Positions 1 through 8,035 are shown, counted from the first letter of the stretch. The stretch: 16,435 bases of DNA from an uncultured Cryptobacterium sp. (GCA_900554685.1 USIG01000029.1:1-16435); one strand, 5' to 3'. Made by a program: numbers and translations. The notes: a model not told the origin generated them from the sequence alone.

Positions 1-1463
1 CTAAACAAGGCAGCGAGGCAAAGGGAAGTGCGCTTGCATCAGCAGGCGATACGCAAGCCTCAACCACCACAGGTATTCCAGAAGGTCGCGAAGGCTTTTC
101 GAATCGCTTAGGTTTTTTACTTATTAGTGCAGGATGCGCCATTGGCTTAGGTAATATCTGGCGTTTTCCCTATATTACTGGTGAATATGGCGGTGCAGCG
201 TTTGTGCTGCTCATCGTGTTTTTCTTGGCAGTTTTGGGCTTGCCTGTATTGGTGATGGAGTTTGCGGTAGGTCGTGCCAGCTATCGCTCCACCGCACGAA
301 GTTTTGATGCTCTAGAGCCGCGTGGTACAAAGTGGCATCGTTTTAAGTGGGTAACTATTGTAGGCAACTATCTGCTTATGATGTTCTATACCTCAGTATG
401 CGGCTGGATGGTTGCTTACCTGGTGAAAATGGGCATTGGAACCTTTAACGGGACTGAAGACATTCCTTCTGTTTTCTCTTCTATGATCGGTGATCCTCTC
501 GAGATGACGGGATGGATGCTCCTAGTTACGGTAATGGGCTTTGCTATTTGTGCTATGGGTGTGCAAAAAGGCGTTGAGCGCATTACTAAATACATGATGG
601 CTGCACTCTTTATCTTTATGGCAATACTTTGCGTGCGCTCCTGTTTGCTTGAGGGAGGCGAAGAGGGTCTGGCTTTCTACCTGCTCCCTAATTTCGACAA
701 TCTTTTTAATAACCCTTCAGCAAGTTTTCCTGAGATTGTGTATGCCGCAATGAGCCAGGCGGTGTTTATGCTGTCTATTGGTATTGGATCAATGTCTATT
801 TTTGGTAGCTACATGACACGTGACAGGCGCCTTATGGGCGAAGCTGCGCGCATTGCAGGTATGGACACTCTGGTTGCCATCATGGCGGGTTTGATTATTT
901 TCCCCGCTTGTTTTGCCTATGGTGTCGACCCTGATTCTGGCCCTAACTTGGTATTTTTGACGCTCCCTTACGTGTTTGAGCAAATGCCGTTGGGGCAATT
1001 GTGGGGCACCTTGTTCTTCTTGTGCATGGCTTTTGCTGCTCTTTCAACGGTTATTGCGGTATTTGAAAACATTCTTCGCTTTTCGATGGATCAGTGGAAC
1101 ATCACGCGTAAACGTGCTGTGGCGATTAATGCCCCTTTATTGGCGCTGTTATCTATGCCTTGCGTTTTGGGCTTTTCGCTTTGGTCTGGAGTTCAGATTC
1201 CAGGTATTGGCGATATTCAGTCGATCGAAGACTTCCTTGTGTCAAACAACTTCCTCGTGCTTGGTTCGCTTGTTTTTGTTCTGTTCTGTACAAGAAAAGC
1301 CGGTTGGGGATGGAAAGGCTTTATCGAAGAAGCCGATAAAGGCGAAGGCATGAGATATCCTAAAGTCCTCTACGGATGGACCAAATACGGCGTACCTCTT
1401 CTTATTATTGTGGTGTTTGTTGTAGGTTGGGCTCCGAAGATCATGTATTGGCTCGGTATGTAA
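1..1463 (+). CDS. NSS/SNF-family sodium-dependent transporter, 5' end cut by the window edge
   Basis: The frame is open from base 3 with no in-frame ATG, GTG or TTG before base 204, so the gene begins left of the window; 486 residues are visible up to TAA. The first GTG inside the window lies within a membrane segment and cannot be the true start. After a Ser/Thr/Gly/Ala-rich cytosolic tail (visible residues 1-30) comes the NSS TM1 hallmark RLGFLLISAGCAIGLGNIWR with FPY after it, the unwound helix that binds Na+ and substrate in LeuT-type carriers. Further hydrophobic segments follow, including the TM6-like SIGIGSMSIFGSY. The family imports amino acids or related amines with Na+ across the cytoplasmic membrane; the substrate cannot be read from the sequence. 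It is a close tandem paralogue of the next gene, and its N-terminal tail is at least 17 residues longer. I am confident of the family, not of the substrate. Confidence 0.9.
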   Translation, partial: KQGSEAKGSALASAGDTQASTTTGIPEGREGFSNRLGFLLISAGCAIGLGNIWRFPYITGEYGGAAFVLLIVFFLAVLGLPVLVMEFAVGRASYRSTARSFDALEPRGTKWHRFKWVTIVGNYLLMMFYTSVCGWMVAYLVKMGIGTFNGTEDIPSVFSSMIGDPLEMTGWMLLVTVMGFAICAMGVQKGVERITKYMMAALFIFMAILCVRSCLLEGGEEGLAFYLLPNFDNLFNNPSASFPEIVYAAMSQAVFMLSIGIGSMSIFGSYMTRDRRLMGEAARIAGMDTLVAIMAGLIIFPACFAYGVDPDSGPNLVFLTLPYVFEQMPLGQLWGTLFFLCMAFAALSTVIAVFENILRFSMDQWNITRKRAVAINAPLLALLSMPCVLGFSLWSGVQIPGIGDIQSIEDFLVSNNFLVLGSLVFVLFCTRKAGWGWKGFIEEADKGEGMRYPKVLYGWTKYGVPLLIIVVFVVGWAPKIMYWLGM

Positions 1464-1533
1464 GCGCCCAGTATGTAAGTGCGCGGTAGGTAGCGCGGTA
1501 TGTAGCGTTCGGGATGTAAGATACGTAAGTGTC
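1456..1533. repeat. Degenerate GTATGTAAGYGC-like tandem repeats over the stop codon
   Basis: Imperfect units start at about 1456, 1471, 1486, 1498, 1513 and 1525, with spacing mostly 12-15 bp. The first two (GTATGTAAGCGCCCA and GTATGTAAGTGCGCG) are the best matched. The first unit carries the TAA stop codon of the upstream transporter gene. The array looks like slippage or local duplication of the gene end. No function is evident. Confidence 0.6.
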
Positions 1534-1662
1534 TAAGCCAGGTACTTAATGTTTGATAGTGGCCGACGGATATGTGCTTGGTAGAACACGCGATCGCGCA
1601 TTGTTAACGGTATTAATTTTTCTTTTGTAAAAGTTAAACAACAAAATCGTAAAGGATAAAAC

Positions 1663-3075
1663 GTGGCAGAAACCAAAAAGATAACCGACGATAGCCGTGA
1701 AAAATTTTCAAGTCGTCTTGGCTTTATCCTAATCAGCGCAGGTTGCGCTATCGGTCTTGGCAATGTGTGGCGCTTTCCCTATATCACGGGTGAATACGGT
1801 GGTGCGGCATTCGTTCTGCTCATTCTGTTTTTCTTGCTCGTGCTCGGGCTTCCTATTATGGTGATGGAATTTGCTATGGGCCGAGCAAGTTATCGCTCTA
1901 TTGCCCGAAGCTTTGACGCTCTAGAACCTCGTGGCTCCAAATGGCATCGTTTTAAGTGGCTCGGTCTGGTTGGCTGCTATTTGCTTATGATGTTCTATAC
2001 CGTGGTTTGCGGTTGGACTTTGGCGTATTTCCTTAAAACGGCAATGGGCGAACTGGGGCCAGCAGCCGACGTCGGAGCAGTTTTTAATGGCCTGCTCGCA
2101 AATCCTCTTGAGATGACGGGTTGGATGCTGCTGGTTATGGCAATTGGTTTTGGGGTGTGTGCTCTTGGAGTTCAGAAGGGAATTGAGCGCATTACCAAAG
2201 TGATGATGGCAGCACTTTTTGTCATTATGGGTATTCTTTGTGTGCATTCGCTGCTTCTTGAAGGTGGTCAGGAAGGTTTAGAATTTTATCTGCTTCCTAA
2301 CCTCGACAATCTTTTTAATAATCCCAACGCCACCTTTCCTCAAATTGTGTTTGCGGCTATGAGCCAAGCGCTCTTTATGCTTTCTATTGGCGTAGGCTCT
2401 ATGTCGATTTTTGGTAGCTATCTCGGACGAGAAAAGAAGCTTACGGGCGAGGCTGCAAATATCGCGCTGCTAGATACCCTCGTTGCTATCATGGCAGGTC
2501 TTATTATTTTTCCTGCTTGTTTTGCCTATGGGGTAAATCCTGATTCAGGCCCTGGTCTTGTGTTTTTAACGCTTCCTCACGTATTTGCACAAATGCCTTT
2601 TGGCCAGCTGTGGGGTGCTTTGTTCTTCTTGTTTGTTGCGGCAGCAGCGCTGTCTTCGGTCATCGCCGTTTTTGAAGCAATCCTTCGTTTCTCGATGGAT
2701 CAGTGGAATATCACCAGAAAAAAAGCGGTATTCATTAATGCTCCTATTCTGACACTGCTCTCGATGCCCTGTATTTTGGGCTATAACCTCTGGTCAGGAT
2801 TTTCTGTGCCAGGTATTGGAGATGTGCAAACACTCGAAGACTTCATTCTCTCCAATAATATATTGGTTATAGGCTGTATCATCTTCATCTTGTTCTGTAC
2901 CACCAAGCGCGGTTGGGGATGGGATAATTTCTTGTCAGAGGCAAACAGTGGATCGGGAATTAATTTCCCTGCTTGGGCACGTATATGGGTAAAATATGGC
3001 ATCCCCGTGCTGATGCTTATAGTCTTTATTGGTGGCTGGATTCCTACCTTGCAGGTATGGCTTGGGCTAGGATAA
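1663..3075 (+). CDS. NSS/SNF-family sodium-dependent transporter, complete
   Basis: This is a 470-residue membrane protein beginning at GTG, with AAAGGA at 1651-1656 six bases upstream. Its length suits bacterial NSS carriers such as MhsT or TnaT. TM1 reads GLGNVWRFPY (about residues 31-40), and the TM6-like segment is SIGVGSMSIFGSY. An Asp at residue 271 (in DTLVAIMAG) lies near the start of TM7, about where chloride-independent bacterial NSS proteins carry an acidic residue; that alignment was made by eye. The protein should symport an amino acid or amine with Na+ into the cytoplasm. It follows its paralogue by 199 bp, and the two are near-identical over long stretches, so a tandem duplication is likely. 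Transcription probably ends at the hairpin 52 bases downstream. The substrate is unknown. Confidence 0.93.
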   Translation: MAETKKITDDSREKFSSRLGFILISAGCAIGLGNVWRFPYITGEYGGAAFVLLILFFLLVLGLPIMVMEFAMGRASYRSIARSFDALEPRGSKWHRFKWLGLVGCYLLMMFYTVVCGWTLAYFLKTAMGELGPAADVGAVFNGLLANPLEMTGWMLLVMAIGFGVCALGVQKGIERITKVMMAALFVIMGILCVHSLLLEGGQEGLEFYLLPNLDNLFNNPNATFPQIVFAAMSQALFMLSIGVGSMSIFGSYLGREKKLTGEAANIALLDTLVAIMAGLIIFPACFAYGVNPDSGPGLVFLTLPHVFAQMPFGQLWGALFFLFVAAAALSSVIAVFEAILRFSMDQWNITRKKAVFINAPILTLLSMPCILGYNLWSGFSVPGIGDVQTLEDFILSNNILVIGCIIFILFCTTKRGWGWDNFLSEANSGSGINFPAWARIWVKYGIPVLMLIVFIGGWIPTLQVWLGLG

Positions 3076-3126
3076 CCACTATCGAATTGTTGCTAATCGC
3101 ATCATAAATTTGAATAGAAACAAAGT

Positions 3127-3162
3127 AAAAGTCCCTGTATCGTATTCGGTACAGGGACTTTT
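3127..3162. terminator. Bidirectional intrinsic terminator
   Basis: There is a 16-bp inverted repeat: the left arm AAAAGTCCCTGTATCG (3127-3142) pairs with CGGTACAGGGACTTTT (3147-3162) around a TATT loop, with one G-T wobble. The stem has an A-run on its left and a T-run on its right, so it yields a U-tailed hairpin on either strand. It lies between the convergent transporter and stress-protein genes and fits a shared terminator. Confidence 0.9.
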
Positions 3163-3170
3163 ATATGCGC

Positions 3171-3647
3171 TTATTTAACTACTAAAACAGGAATATCGGC
3201 AGATCTCAAAACACCATAGCTTACCGAGCCAATAGCGCCGCGAATAGCACCAAGACCACGAGAACCCATTACTATCAAATCGCAGCTGTAGTGTTTTGCT
3301 GCATCAATGATGGTTTCGATGGTATAAATGCCAAATACTACTTCAGCGGTGAGCTCACCTTCAAAGCCCTCAACTATAGAAACAATTTCATCTTGGAGCT
3401 TTTTGTCGCTTTCTTCGTTGCGCTCTTCAACAACATGGGCAAAATCTTCTCGGGAAGTAAGAGAAACACCCATACCAAAGCCTGTTTGGTTGATGCTGCT
3501 GTAGACCAAATCTTGCGGAGGAGCAGCAACTTCTACAACATGGATTGCTACCCCGTCAACGCCTTCGGAAAGTTCGATGGCTTCTTTCAGTGCATTTTTA
3601 GCATGTTCGGAATTATCGTACGGCACGAGAATGTTTTTGAAACTCAT
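3171..3647 (-). CDS. Universal stress protein (UspA family)
   Basis: This is a 158-residue single-domain Usp. The start is ATG at 3647 because GAGGGG sits about nine bases upstream on the minus strand and the protein then opens with the standard first strand, MSFKNILVPYDNSEHA. The open frame runs 24 codons further upstream, but that part has no Usp homology and contains the promoter. The nucleotide-binding glycine loop is GSRGLGAIRGAIGSVS at residues 128-143. It reads G-2x-G-8x-G-S, one residue shorter than the textbook G-2x-G-9x-G(S/T), so ATP binding is likely but not certain. Usp proteins are cytosolic, usually dimeric and induced by stress or growth arrest; the exact role here is unknown. 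The gene shares its strand with the hexapeptide-repeat gene upstream but has its own promoter-like -10. Confidence 0.93.
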   Translation of the reverse strand: MSFKNILVPYDNSEHAKNALKEAIELSEGVDGVAIHVVEVAAPPQDLVYSSINQTGFGMGVSLTSREDFAHVVEERNEESDKKLQDEIVSIVEGFEGELTAEVVFGIYTIETIIDAAKHYSCDLIVMGSRGLGAIRGAIGSVSYGVLRSADIPVLVVK

Positions 3648-3684
3648 CGTGAATCGCCCCCTCAGATTCCCTACCTTGATTCTC

Positions 3685-3690
3685 ATTATA
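3685..3690 (-). promoter_or_regulatory. Candidate -10 element for the universal stress protein gene
   Basis: A perfect TATAAT reads on the minus strand, placing the transcription start about 30 bases before the ATG at 3647. No good -35 lies 16-18 bases upstream; the position is occupied by one arm of a GAATTC-containing palindrome. This may point to activator dependence. Confidence 0.5.
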
Positions 3691-3706
3691 CTCGTCTCTT
3701 GAACAG

Positions 3707-3730
3707 CTGAATTCGGCAAAGTGAATTCAG
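3707..3730. promoter_or_regulatory. Operator-like inverted repeat upstream of the stress protein gene
   Basis: CTGAATTC (3707-3714) and GAATTCAG (3723-3730) are perfect 8-bp inverted arms with an 8-bp spacer. The proximal arm overlaps the expected -35 region of the promoter whose -10 is at 3685-3690. Size and position suit a dimeric regulator, but no known regulator consensus is recognised. Confidence 0.4.
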
Positions 3731-3814
3731 GAAAGTCAAGAAAGCTGGGATGTATACTGCGCTATACTGCAGCTCCCTTATGTTGCAGCCACAAGTGCGT
3801 AACGCTAGAGGATA

Positions 3815-4438
3815 TTACAGTGCTCCAATTTTACGGAGAAGATCGTCATTAGGATGGAATATCAGCCCTTCTGCATACATACGCTGCGCCTCGGTAAGAT
3901 TTCCTTCCGATAAGCTTTCAATGATGCTTACCACTTCATCTTGGCTTACTTCACGTTTTATTTTGACGGGAATTCCTACCACCATGTGGTAATCAGGAAC
4001 GACCATCCCTTCCGTTACGACGCACCCAGCACCTACTATGCAGTTATTGCCAATTTTTGCGCCGTTGAGCACCACGGCGTTCATGCCGATAAGGGAATTG
4101 TCGCCAATTTCGCAGGCGTGGATAATGCAGCCATGGCCAAGTGTGGTGTGCTCACCAATAATGATGGGCTGACCATCGGATTCATGCAAAACGCAGTTTT
4201 CCTGGATGTTGGTTTCTGCGCCAATTTCGATATAGTCGCAATCTCCGCGCAGGCAGGCGCCATGCATGACGATTGCATGATAGCCAATGCGAACATCTCC
4301 TACGATCCAGCAGGTATCAGAAATATACGCTTCGGGATGGATGGTAGTGTTGCCGCGATACTTGATAGTGGGTGCTGTTGCTTCAATGTGTTCGCGGTAT
4401 CCCTCGGGAATGGTGTAAGTAGTTTTACGTTTAAACAT
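3815..4438 (-). CDS. Gamma-carbonic-anhydrase-like hexapeptide-repeat protein (YrdA/PaaY type)
   Basis: This 207-residue protein starts at ATG 4438 behind AAAGGGGA on the minus strand. Residues 25-165 form left-handed beta-helix turns of the [LIV]-G-x-x type. The residues that make gamma-carbonic anhydrase active are all present by eye: Arg64 and Asp66 in LRGD, Gln79 in NIQEN, and His85, His102 and His107, with the 102/107 spacing matching the Zn ligands His117 and His122 of archaeal Cam. A metal-binding trimer is therefore expected. Many homologues show weak or no anhydrase activity and some are acyltransferases or thioesterase-like, so hydration of CO2 is only a possibility. The C-terminal ~40 residues (from about 168) are predicted helical and extend past the beta-helix. 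It is transcribed toward the stress-protein gene, 167 bp away. Confidence 0.85.
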   Translation of the reverse strand: MFKRKTTYTIPEGYREHIEATAPTIKYRGNTTIHPEAYISDTCWIVGDVRIGYHAIVMHGACLRGDCDYIEIGAETNIQENCVLHESDGQPIIIGEHTTLGHGCIIHACEIGDNSLIGMNAVVLNGAKIGNNCIVGAGCVVTEGMVVPDYHMVVGIPVKIKREVSQDEVVSIIESLSEGNLTEAQRMYAEGLIFHPNDDLLRKIGAL

Positions 4439-4768
4439 GTGATCCCCTTTGTTTTTTGTTTAAACCTTCTTCAATAATACTCGAACCTAAAGCCCTTTGA
4501 TGAGGATATATCCCGATTTGAAAGGGTGTATGCTATGAAGGCTTTGTCCAGTAACAAAAATGTAACGTACTTTAGCACTCTACTGTGGTAAAGTAGCGGA
4601 ACGAAATACCGCGACAATTAGTGTTGTATTTCATGTTGAGCTGTATGAATCGATCAGTTTTATAGTGATACGTTGGTATTGGGGCGCTGTGACCTTGAAG
4701 AAATCTGCCCTTTAGTAAGGTAGATAGATGTTGTGTCGTCTGGCACTCTATGAAGAGAAAGAAGAGCA
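4439..4768. other. Divergent intergenic region between the hexapeptide-repeat gene and the his operon
   Basis: These 330 bp must hold promoters for both directions. Two small hairpins sit together at about 4580-4616: CTACT/AGTAG with a 7-base loop, then GCGG/CCGC with a 9-base loop. I see no T-box core, no run of His codons as in an enteric his leader, and no convincing terminator, so the his operon is not obviously attenuated here. The small open frames across it lack ribosome binding sites and look like chance. Confidence 0.5.
4636..4666 (+). promoter_or_regulatory. Weak candidate promoter of the his operon
   Basis: TTGAGC (4636-4641) and TATAGT (4661-4666) are four-of-six and five-of-six matches to the sigma-A boxes, with a rather long 19-bp spacer. 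It would start transcription about 95 bases before the hisZG ATG. Nothing better was found in the intergenic region. Confidence 0.3.
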
Positions 4769-6559
4769 ATGAATTACGTTACCCCTGTTGGTTTTCGTGA
4801 TGTGGTAAGTGAGGAAGCACTGGTTCGCGAAGAGCTTACTTCGCGGGTGCGTGCCTGCTTTGCTGCGCGTGGTTATCTTCCTGTTGAGACTCCTACGTTA
4901 GAGGTTCTTGACGTAATGGAAGCGGGGGGACATGTGCCCGAGGCACCTTTTAAGTTCTTTGATTCCCATGGGGATCTTCTTGCTATGCGTCCTGACGTTA
5001 CCATGCAGATTGCGCGTATGTGTGCATCGCGTAGCGAATCAACTGGCGGACTGACAAAACCACTTCGTCTTCGTTATACCCAGCGTGTCTTTAGGGAAAA
5101 AACGGTAGAGGCTTCCGCTCGTGAGCTTACGCAATGCGGGGCTGAATGCCTAGGAATCTCTGGCAGTTCTGCAGATGTTGAACTTATTAGTATGTTTGCG
5201 CGTGCGCTTGAAGAGTGCGGGCTTACGCGTTTTACGATTGCACTTGGTTCTGCTGGTGTGCTTCGTGATCTTCTTTCGGTAAGTGATGCCAGCAAGCAGT
5301 GGCAAGATGCGGTTCTTCAGGCTTATCACACTTCGAATTTTGTCTATCTGGGCGAATTGGTCGCTGCTGCACAGCGCAGTCAAGCTGACAAGGCGCAAAA
5401 TCGAGCACAGGAGCAGCATCAAACAAAGAATGCTCAGGACAGTCAAGCAACAGATTTCAAATTAGCTGATCCTGCCCTTGATAATCCGGGCAATGCCAAG
5501 CCTGAGGTGGCGCAGGCTATTTTTGCTCTCTCTCGTTTGCGCGGAGGCAAGCAGGCACTTAAAGAAGTAAAGGCGCTGCTTGCACCTTTTGGTTGCACGG
5601 CTGGTATCGCTGAACTCGAAGGGGTATACGATGCCCTTGTTGAATTAGGCTTAGGAGATAAGCTCCTGATCGATTTTTCAGTAATGAGTTCGTTTGATTA
5701 CTACACAGGTCTTGTTTTCGAGGCGTATGCTCCTGGCCTTGGATCACCTCTTGGCGGTGGTGGCCGCTACGATAATCTTCTTGCTTCATATGGAGCAGAA
5801 AAAATTCCAGCAGCTGGCTTTGCCTTCTATTTGGAACAGGTAATGGCCGCGCGTCAGGCGGCAGTTCAGCTGGCTGCTTCTCATGCAGAACAGATAACTC
5901 AAGAAACTTCTTGTTCGCGTCGTCCTTTGCGCATCGCCGTACCGAAGGGTTCTCTTAAGGAAGGTTCGGTTAAGGTGCTAGCGGATGCTGGTCTTGATGT
6001 TGAGGGGCTTCTTGATTCAGGCAGAACCTTAATGCTTCGCAATGGCGATGTGGAATATCTTATTGTTCGCCCAACCGATGCTCCGGTATTTGTTTCGCTT
6101 GGAGCAGCTGATTGCGGAATTTGTGGCGAAGACTCGCTTTTAGAGGCAGCTCCCGATGTAGTGGAGCTTGTGGATTTAAAATTTGGTGGATGCCGTTTTG
6201 TGGTTGCAGAATCCAAAGGAACAACAGAGGCGGTAGAGCAGCGCTATCGTAAGCTGGGGTCCATTAGGGTTGCAACGAAATATCCTAATATTACGCGCTC
6301 TTATTATGCCAAGATTGGTATGCCGGTAGAGATCGTAAAACTTCATGGCAATATTGAATTGGCGCCTATTACGGGTATGGCAGAGCGTATTGTGGATATT
6401 ACGGCAACGGGAACTACCTTGCGTGAAAATAATCTTGTGGTGGTTGACGACGTGCTTGCTTCCACGGCTCGCTTTTTTGCCAACCCCTCATCATTTAGGA
6501 CAAACCCACGTGTCGGTCAGCTTGCTGATACGTTGTATAAGCAAGCGAAGGAGAACTAA
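4769..6559 (+). CDS. hisZG: Fused ATP phosphoribosyltransferase: HisZ regulatory domain plus short-form HisG catalytic domain
   Basis: One uninterrupted 596-residue frame carries both subunits of the first histidine enzyme, which joins ATP and PRPP to give phosphoribosyl-ATP. Residues 1 to about 360 are HisZ, a HisRS-like class II fold: motif 2 is RLRYTQRVFRE (100-110) and motif 3 includes GGGGRYDNLL (329-338). Residues 385-596 are HisG of the short type, about 212 residues without the C-terminal ACT-like regulatory domain; the PRPP loop is ERIVDITATGTTL (539-551). HisZ carries a Gln/Ala/Lys-rich hydrophilic insert at about 201-245, and a short linker (about 360-384) joins the domains. Normally HisZ and short HisG are separate chains of a hetero-octamer, with HisZ mediating feedback by histidine. 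A purine-rich GAGAAAGAAGAG precedes the ATG. It is the first gene of the operon. Confidence 0.93.
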   Translation: MNYVTPVGFRDVVSEEALVREELTSRVRACFAARGYLPVETPTLEVLDVMEAGGHVPEAPFKFFDSHGDLLAMRPDVTMQIARMCASRSESTGGLTKPLRLRYTQRVFREKTVEASARELTQCGAECLGISGSSADVELISMFARALEECGLTRFTIALGSAGVLRDLLSVSDASKQWQDAVLQAYHTSNFVYLGELVAAAQRSQADKAQNRAQEQHQTKNAQDSQATDFKLADPALDNPGNAKPEVAQAIFALSRLRGGKQALKEVKALLAPFGCTAGIAELEGVYDALVELGLGDKLLIDFSVMSSFDYYTGLVFEAYAPGLGSPLGGGGRYDNLLASYGAEKIPAAGFAFYLEQVMAARQAAVQLAASHAEQITQETSCSRRPLRIAVPKGSLKEGSVKVLADAGLDVEGLLDSGRTLMLRNGDVEYLIVRPTDAPVFVSLGAADCGICGEDSLLEAAPDVVELVDLKFGGCRFVVAESKGTTEAVEQRYRKLGSIRVATKYPNITRSYYAKIGMPVEIVKLHGNIELAPITGMAERIVDITATGTTLRENNLVVVDDVLASTARFFANPSSFRTNPRVGQLADTLYKQAKEN

Positions 6560-6562
6560 CTT

Positions 6563-7936
6563 ATGAAAAGAATTGAATTAGCAGCGGGTCAGACCTTTGA
6601 AGAAAGCATGCTTAATCGCACCGGTGCTTTTAATGCGGATGCCCTTATTGCAGCAACGAATATTGTTGAACAGGTACGTACACGCGGCGATGCTGCTTTG
6701 CGCGAGTATACGGCGAAGTTCGATGGGGTAGAGCTTGAGACGTTTCGCGTTCCACAGAGCGCTATAGATGAAGCGCTCACGCGCGTTGATCCTACGGTGG
6801 CTGCAGCAATCAAGCAAGCGGCAGCGCAGATCAGGGATTTTCATGAGCGTCAAAAGCAGCAAGGATGGTTTACCTTGCGAGAAGATGGCGCACTGGTAGG
6901 AGCAAAAGTGCAGCCTCTCGATTCAGTGGGTATCTATGTACCAGGTGGTCGTGCACTGTATCCCTCTTCGGTGCTTATGAATGCCATCCCTGCTTCTGTG
7001 GCGGGTGTACGTCGTATTGTATGCGTGACTCCTCCTACCAAGGACGGATCGCTTGATCCTGCTATCTTGGAGGCTTGTCGTGTATCGGGCGTTACCGAGA
7101 TCTACTCAGTCGGTGGTGCTCAGGCGATTGCGGCATTGGCCTATGGTACCGAGTCCATTAAAAAGGTAGATAAAATTACCGGTCCTGGTAACGCGTTTGT
7201 TGCAGCAGCGAAAAAGGTTGTTTCAGGTGATGTCGGAATTGACATGATTGCAGGGCCTTCTGAAGTGTGTGTAGTTGCTGATGAAACGGCTCTTCCTGAA
7301 TTGGTTGCTATCGACTTGATGGCACAGGCAGAGCATGACCCTCTTGCAAGCTGCTATCTGGTTACGTTTTCTGCTGAATATGCCGACCAGGTGGAGGCGG
7401 CAATTGAGCTTCACATGCAGGGCTCTACTCGTGCAGAAATTACTTCCGCTTCACTTTCCAACAAGGGCCTTATTATTATTTGCCCTGATATGAATACCGC
7501 CCTTGATGTGGTTAATGTTATTGCTCCAGAACACTTGGAGCTTCATGTTCCTGACGCAATGGAGCTTTTAGGTGCCATTCGTCATGCGGGCGCTATCTTT
7601 TGCGGTGAATGGACTCCCGAGGCTGCTGGTGATTACGTTGCAGGACCAAACCACACGCTGCCAACAGGAGGCACTGCTCGTTTCTCGAGCCCGCTTTCTG
7701 TGGATGAATTCATTAAGAAGTCAAGTGTTTTGCAGTATTCACCTGCTGCTTTGGTTCGTGATTCGCAAGCAATTATCGCTCTGGCAGATCACGAGGGCTT
7801 GTGGTCTCATGCGCAAAGCGTTCGTTTGCGTTGCAAGCTTGTTGAACAGGCCTTTGAACAGGCAAGTGCTGCACAAACGGTAACTGACCAAACTGTTTCT
7901 GATCACTCTTCAGAAAAGCAGGTGCCAGCCGAATAG
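6563..7936 (+). CDS. hisD: Histidinol dehydrogenase
   Basis: The 457-residue product oxidises L-histidinol to L-histidine in two NAD-dependent steps, the end of the pathway. The expected Zn ligands are at the right spacing: Gln255 and His258 (QAEHD), Asp357 (AGDYVAGPNHTLP) and His416 (EGLWSHAQSV), compared with 259/262/360/419 in E. coli. The catalytic pair is Glu323-His324 in APEHLELH, and the family signature from GPGNAFVAAAKK onward is intact. The ATG follows the hisZG stop after three bases, and its AAGGAG lies inside the end of hisZG, so translation is likely coupled. The last ~25 residues are a polar Gln/Thr/Ser/Glu-rich tail beyond the usual end and probably dispensable. Confidence 0.97.
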   Translation: MKRIELAAGQTFEESMLNRTGAFNADALIAATNIVEQVRTRGDAALREYTAKFDGVELETFRVPQSAIDEALTRVDPTVAAAIKQAAAQIRDFHERQKQQGWFTLREDGALVGAKVQPLDSVGIYVPGGRALYPSSVLMNAIPASVAGVRRIVCVTPPTKDGSLDPAILEACRVSGVTEIYSVGGAQAIAALAYGTESIKKVDKITGPGNAFVAAAKKVVSGDVGIDMIAGPSEVCVVADETALPELVAIDLMAQAEHDPLASCYLVTFSAEYADQVEAAIELHMQGSTRAEITSASLSNKGLIIICPDMNTALDVVNVIAPEHLELHVPDAMELLGAIRHAGAIFCGEWTPEAAGDYVAGPNHTLPTGGTARFSSPLSVDEFIKKSSVLQYSPAALVRDSQAIIALADHEGLWSHAQSVRLRCKLVEQAFEQASAAQTVTDQTVSDHSSEKQVPAE

Positions 7937-8035
7937 GCAACAAGGAAGCGCCTGGAAACATCGAACAAGAAAACGAGCATCAAACGAAGAGAACTCCTTG
8001 AGCTTGTTAGGTACGTGCAAAGAAGGAAAAGTAGT

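Noticed and set aside
3648..3719. 24-residue N-terminal extension of the universal stress protein
   Set aside because: The promoter -10 and the GAGGGG ribosome site lie within it, and the Usp fold begins at the inner ATG.
3941..4477. 178-codon open frame on the + strand opposite the hexapeptide-repeat gene
   Set aside because: It is antisense to a clearly conserved gene, has no ribosome binding site and no recognisable domain.
4580..4616. T-box or attenuator in the his operon leader (GTGGTAAAGTAGCGG looked suggestive)
   Set aside because: The core GGTGGTACCGCG is not present, no Stem I can be drawn, and there are no tandem His codons.
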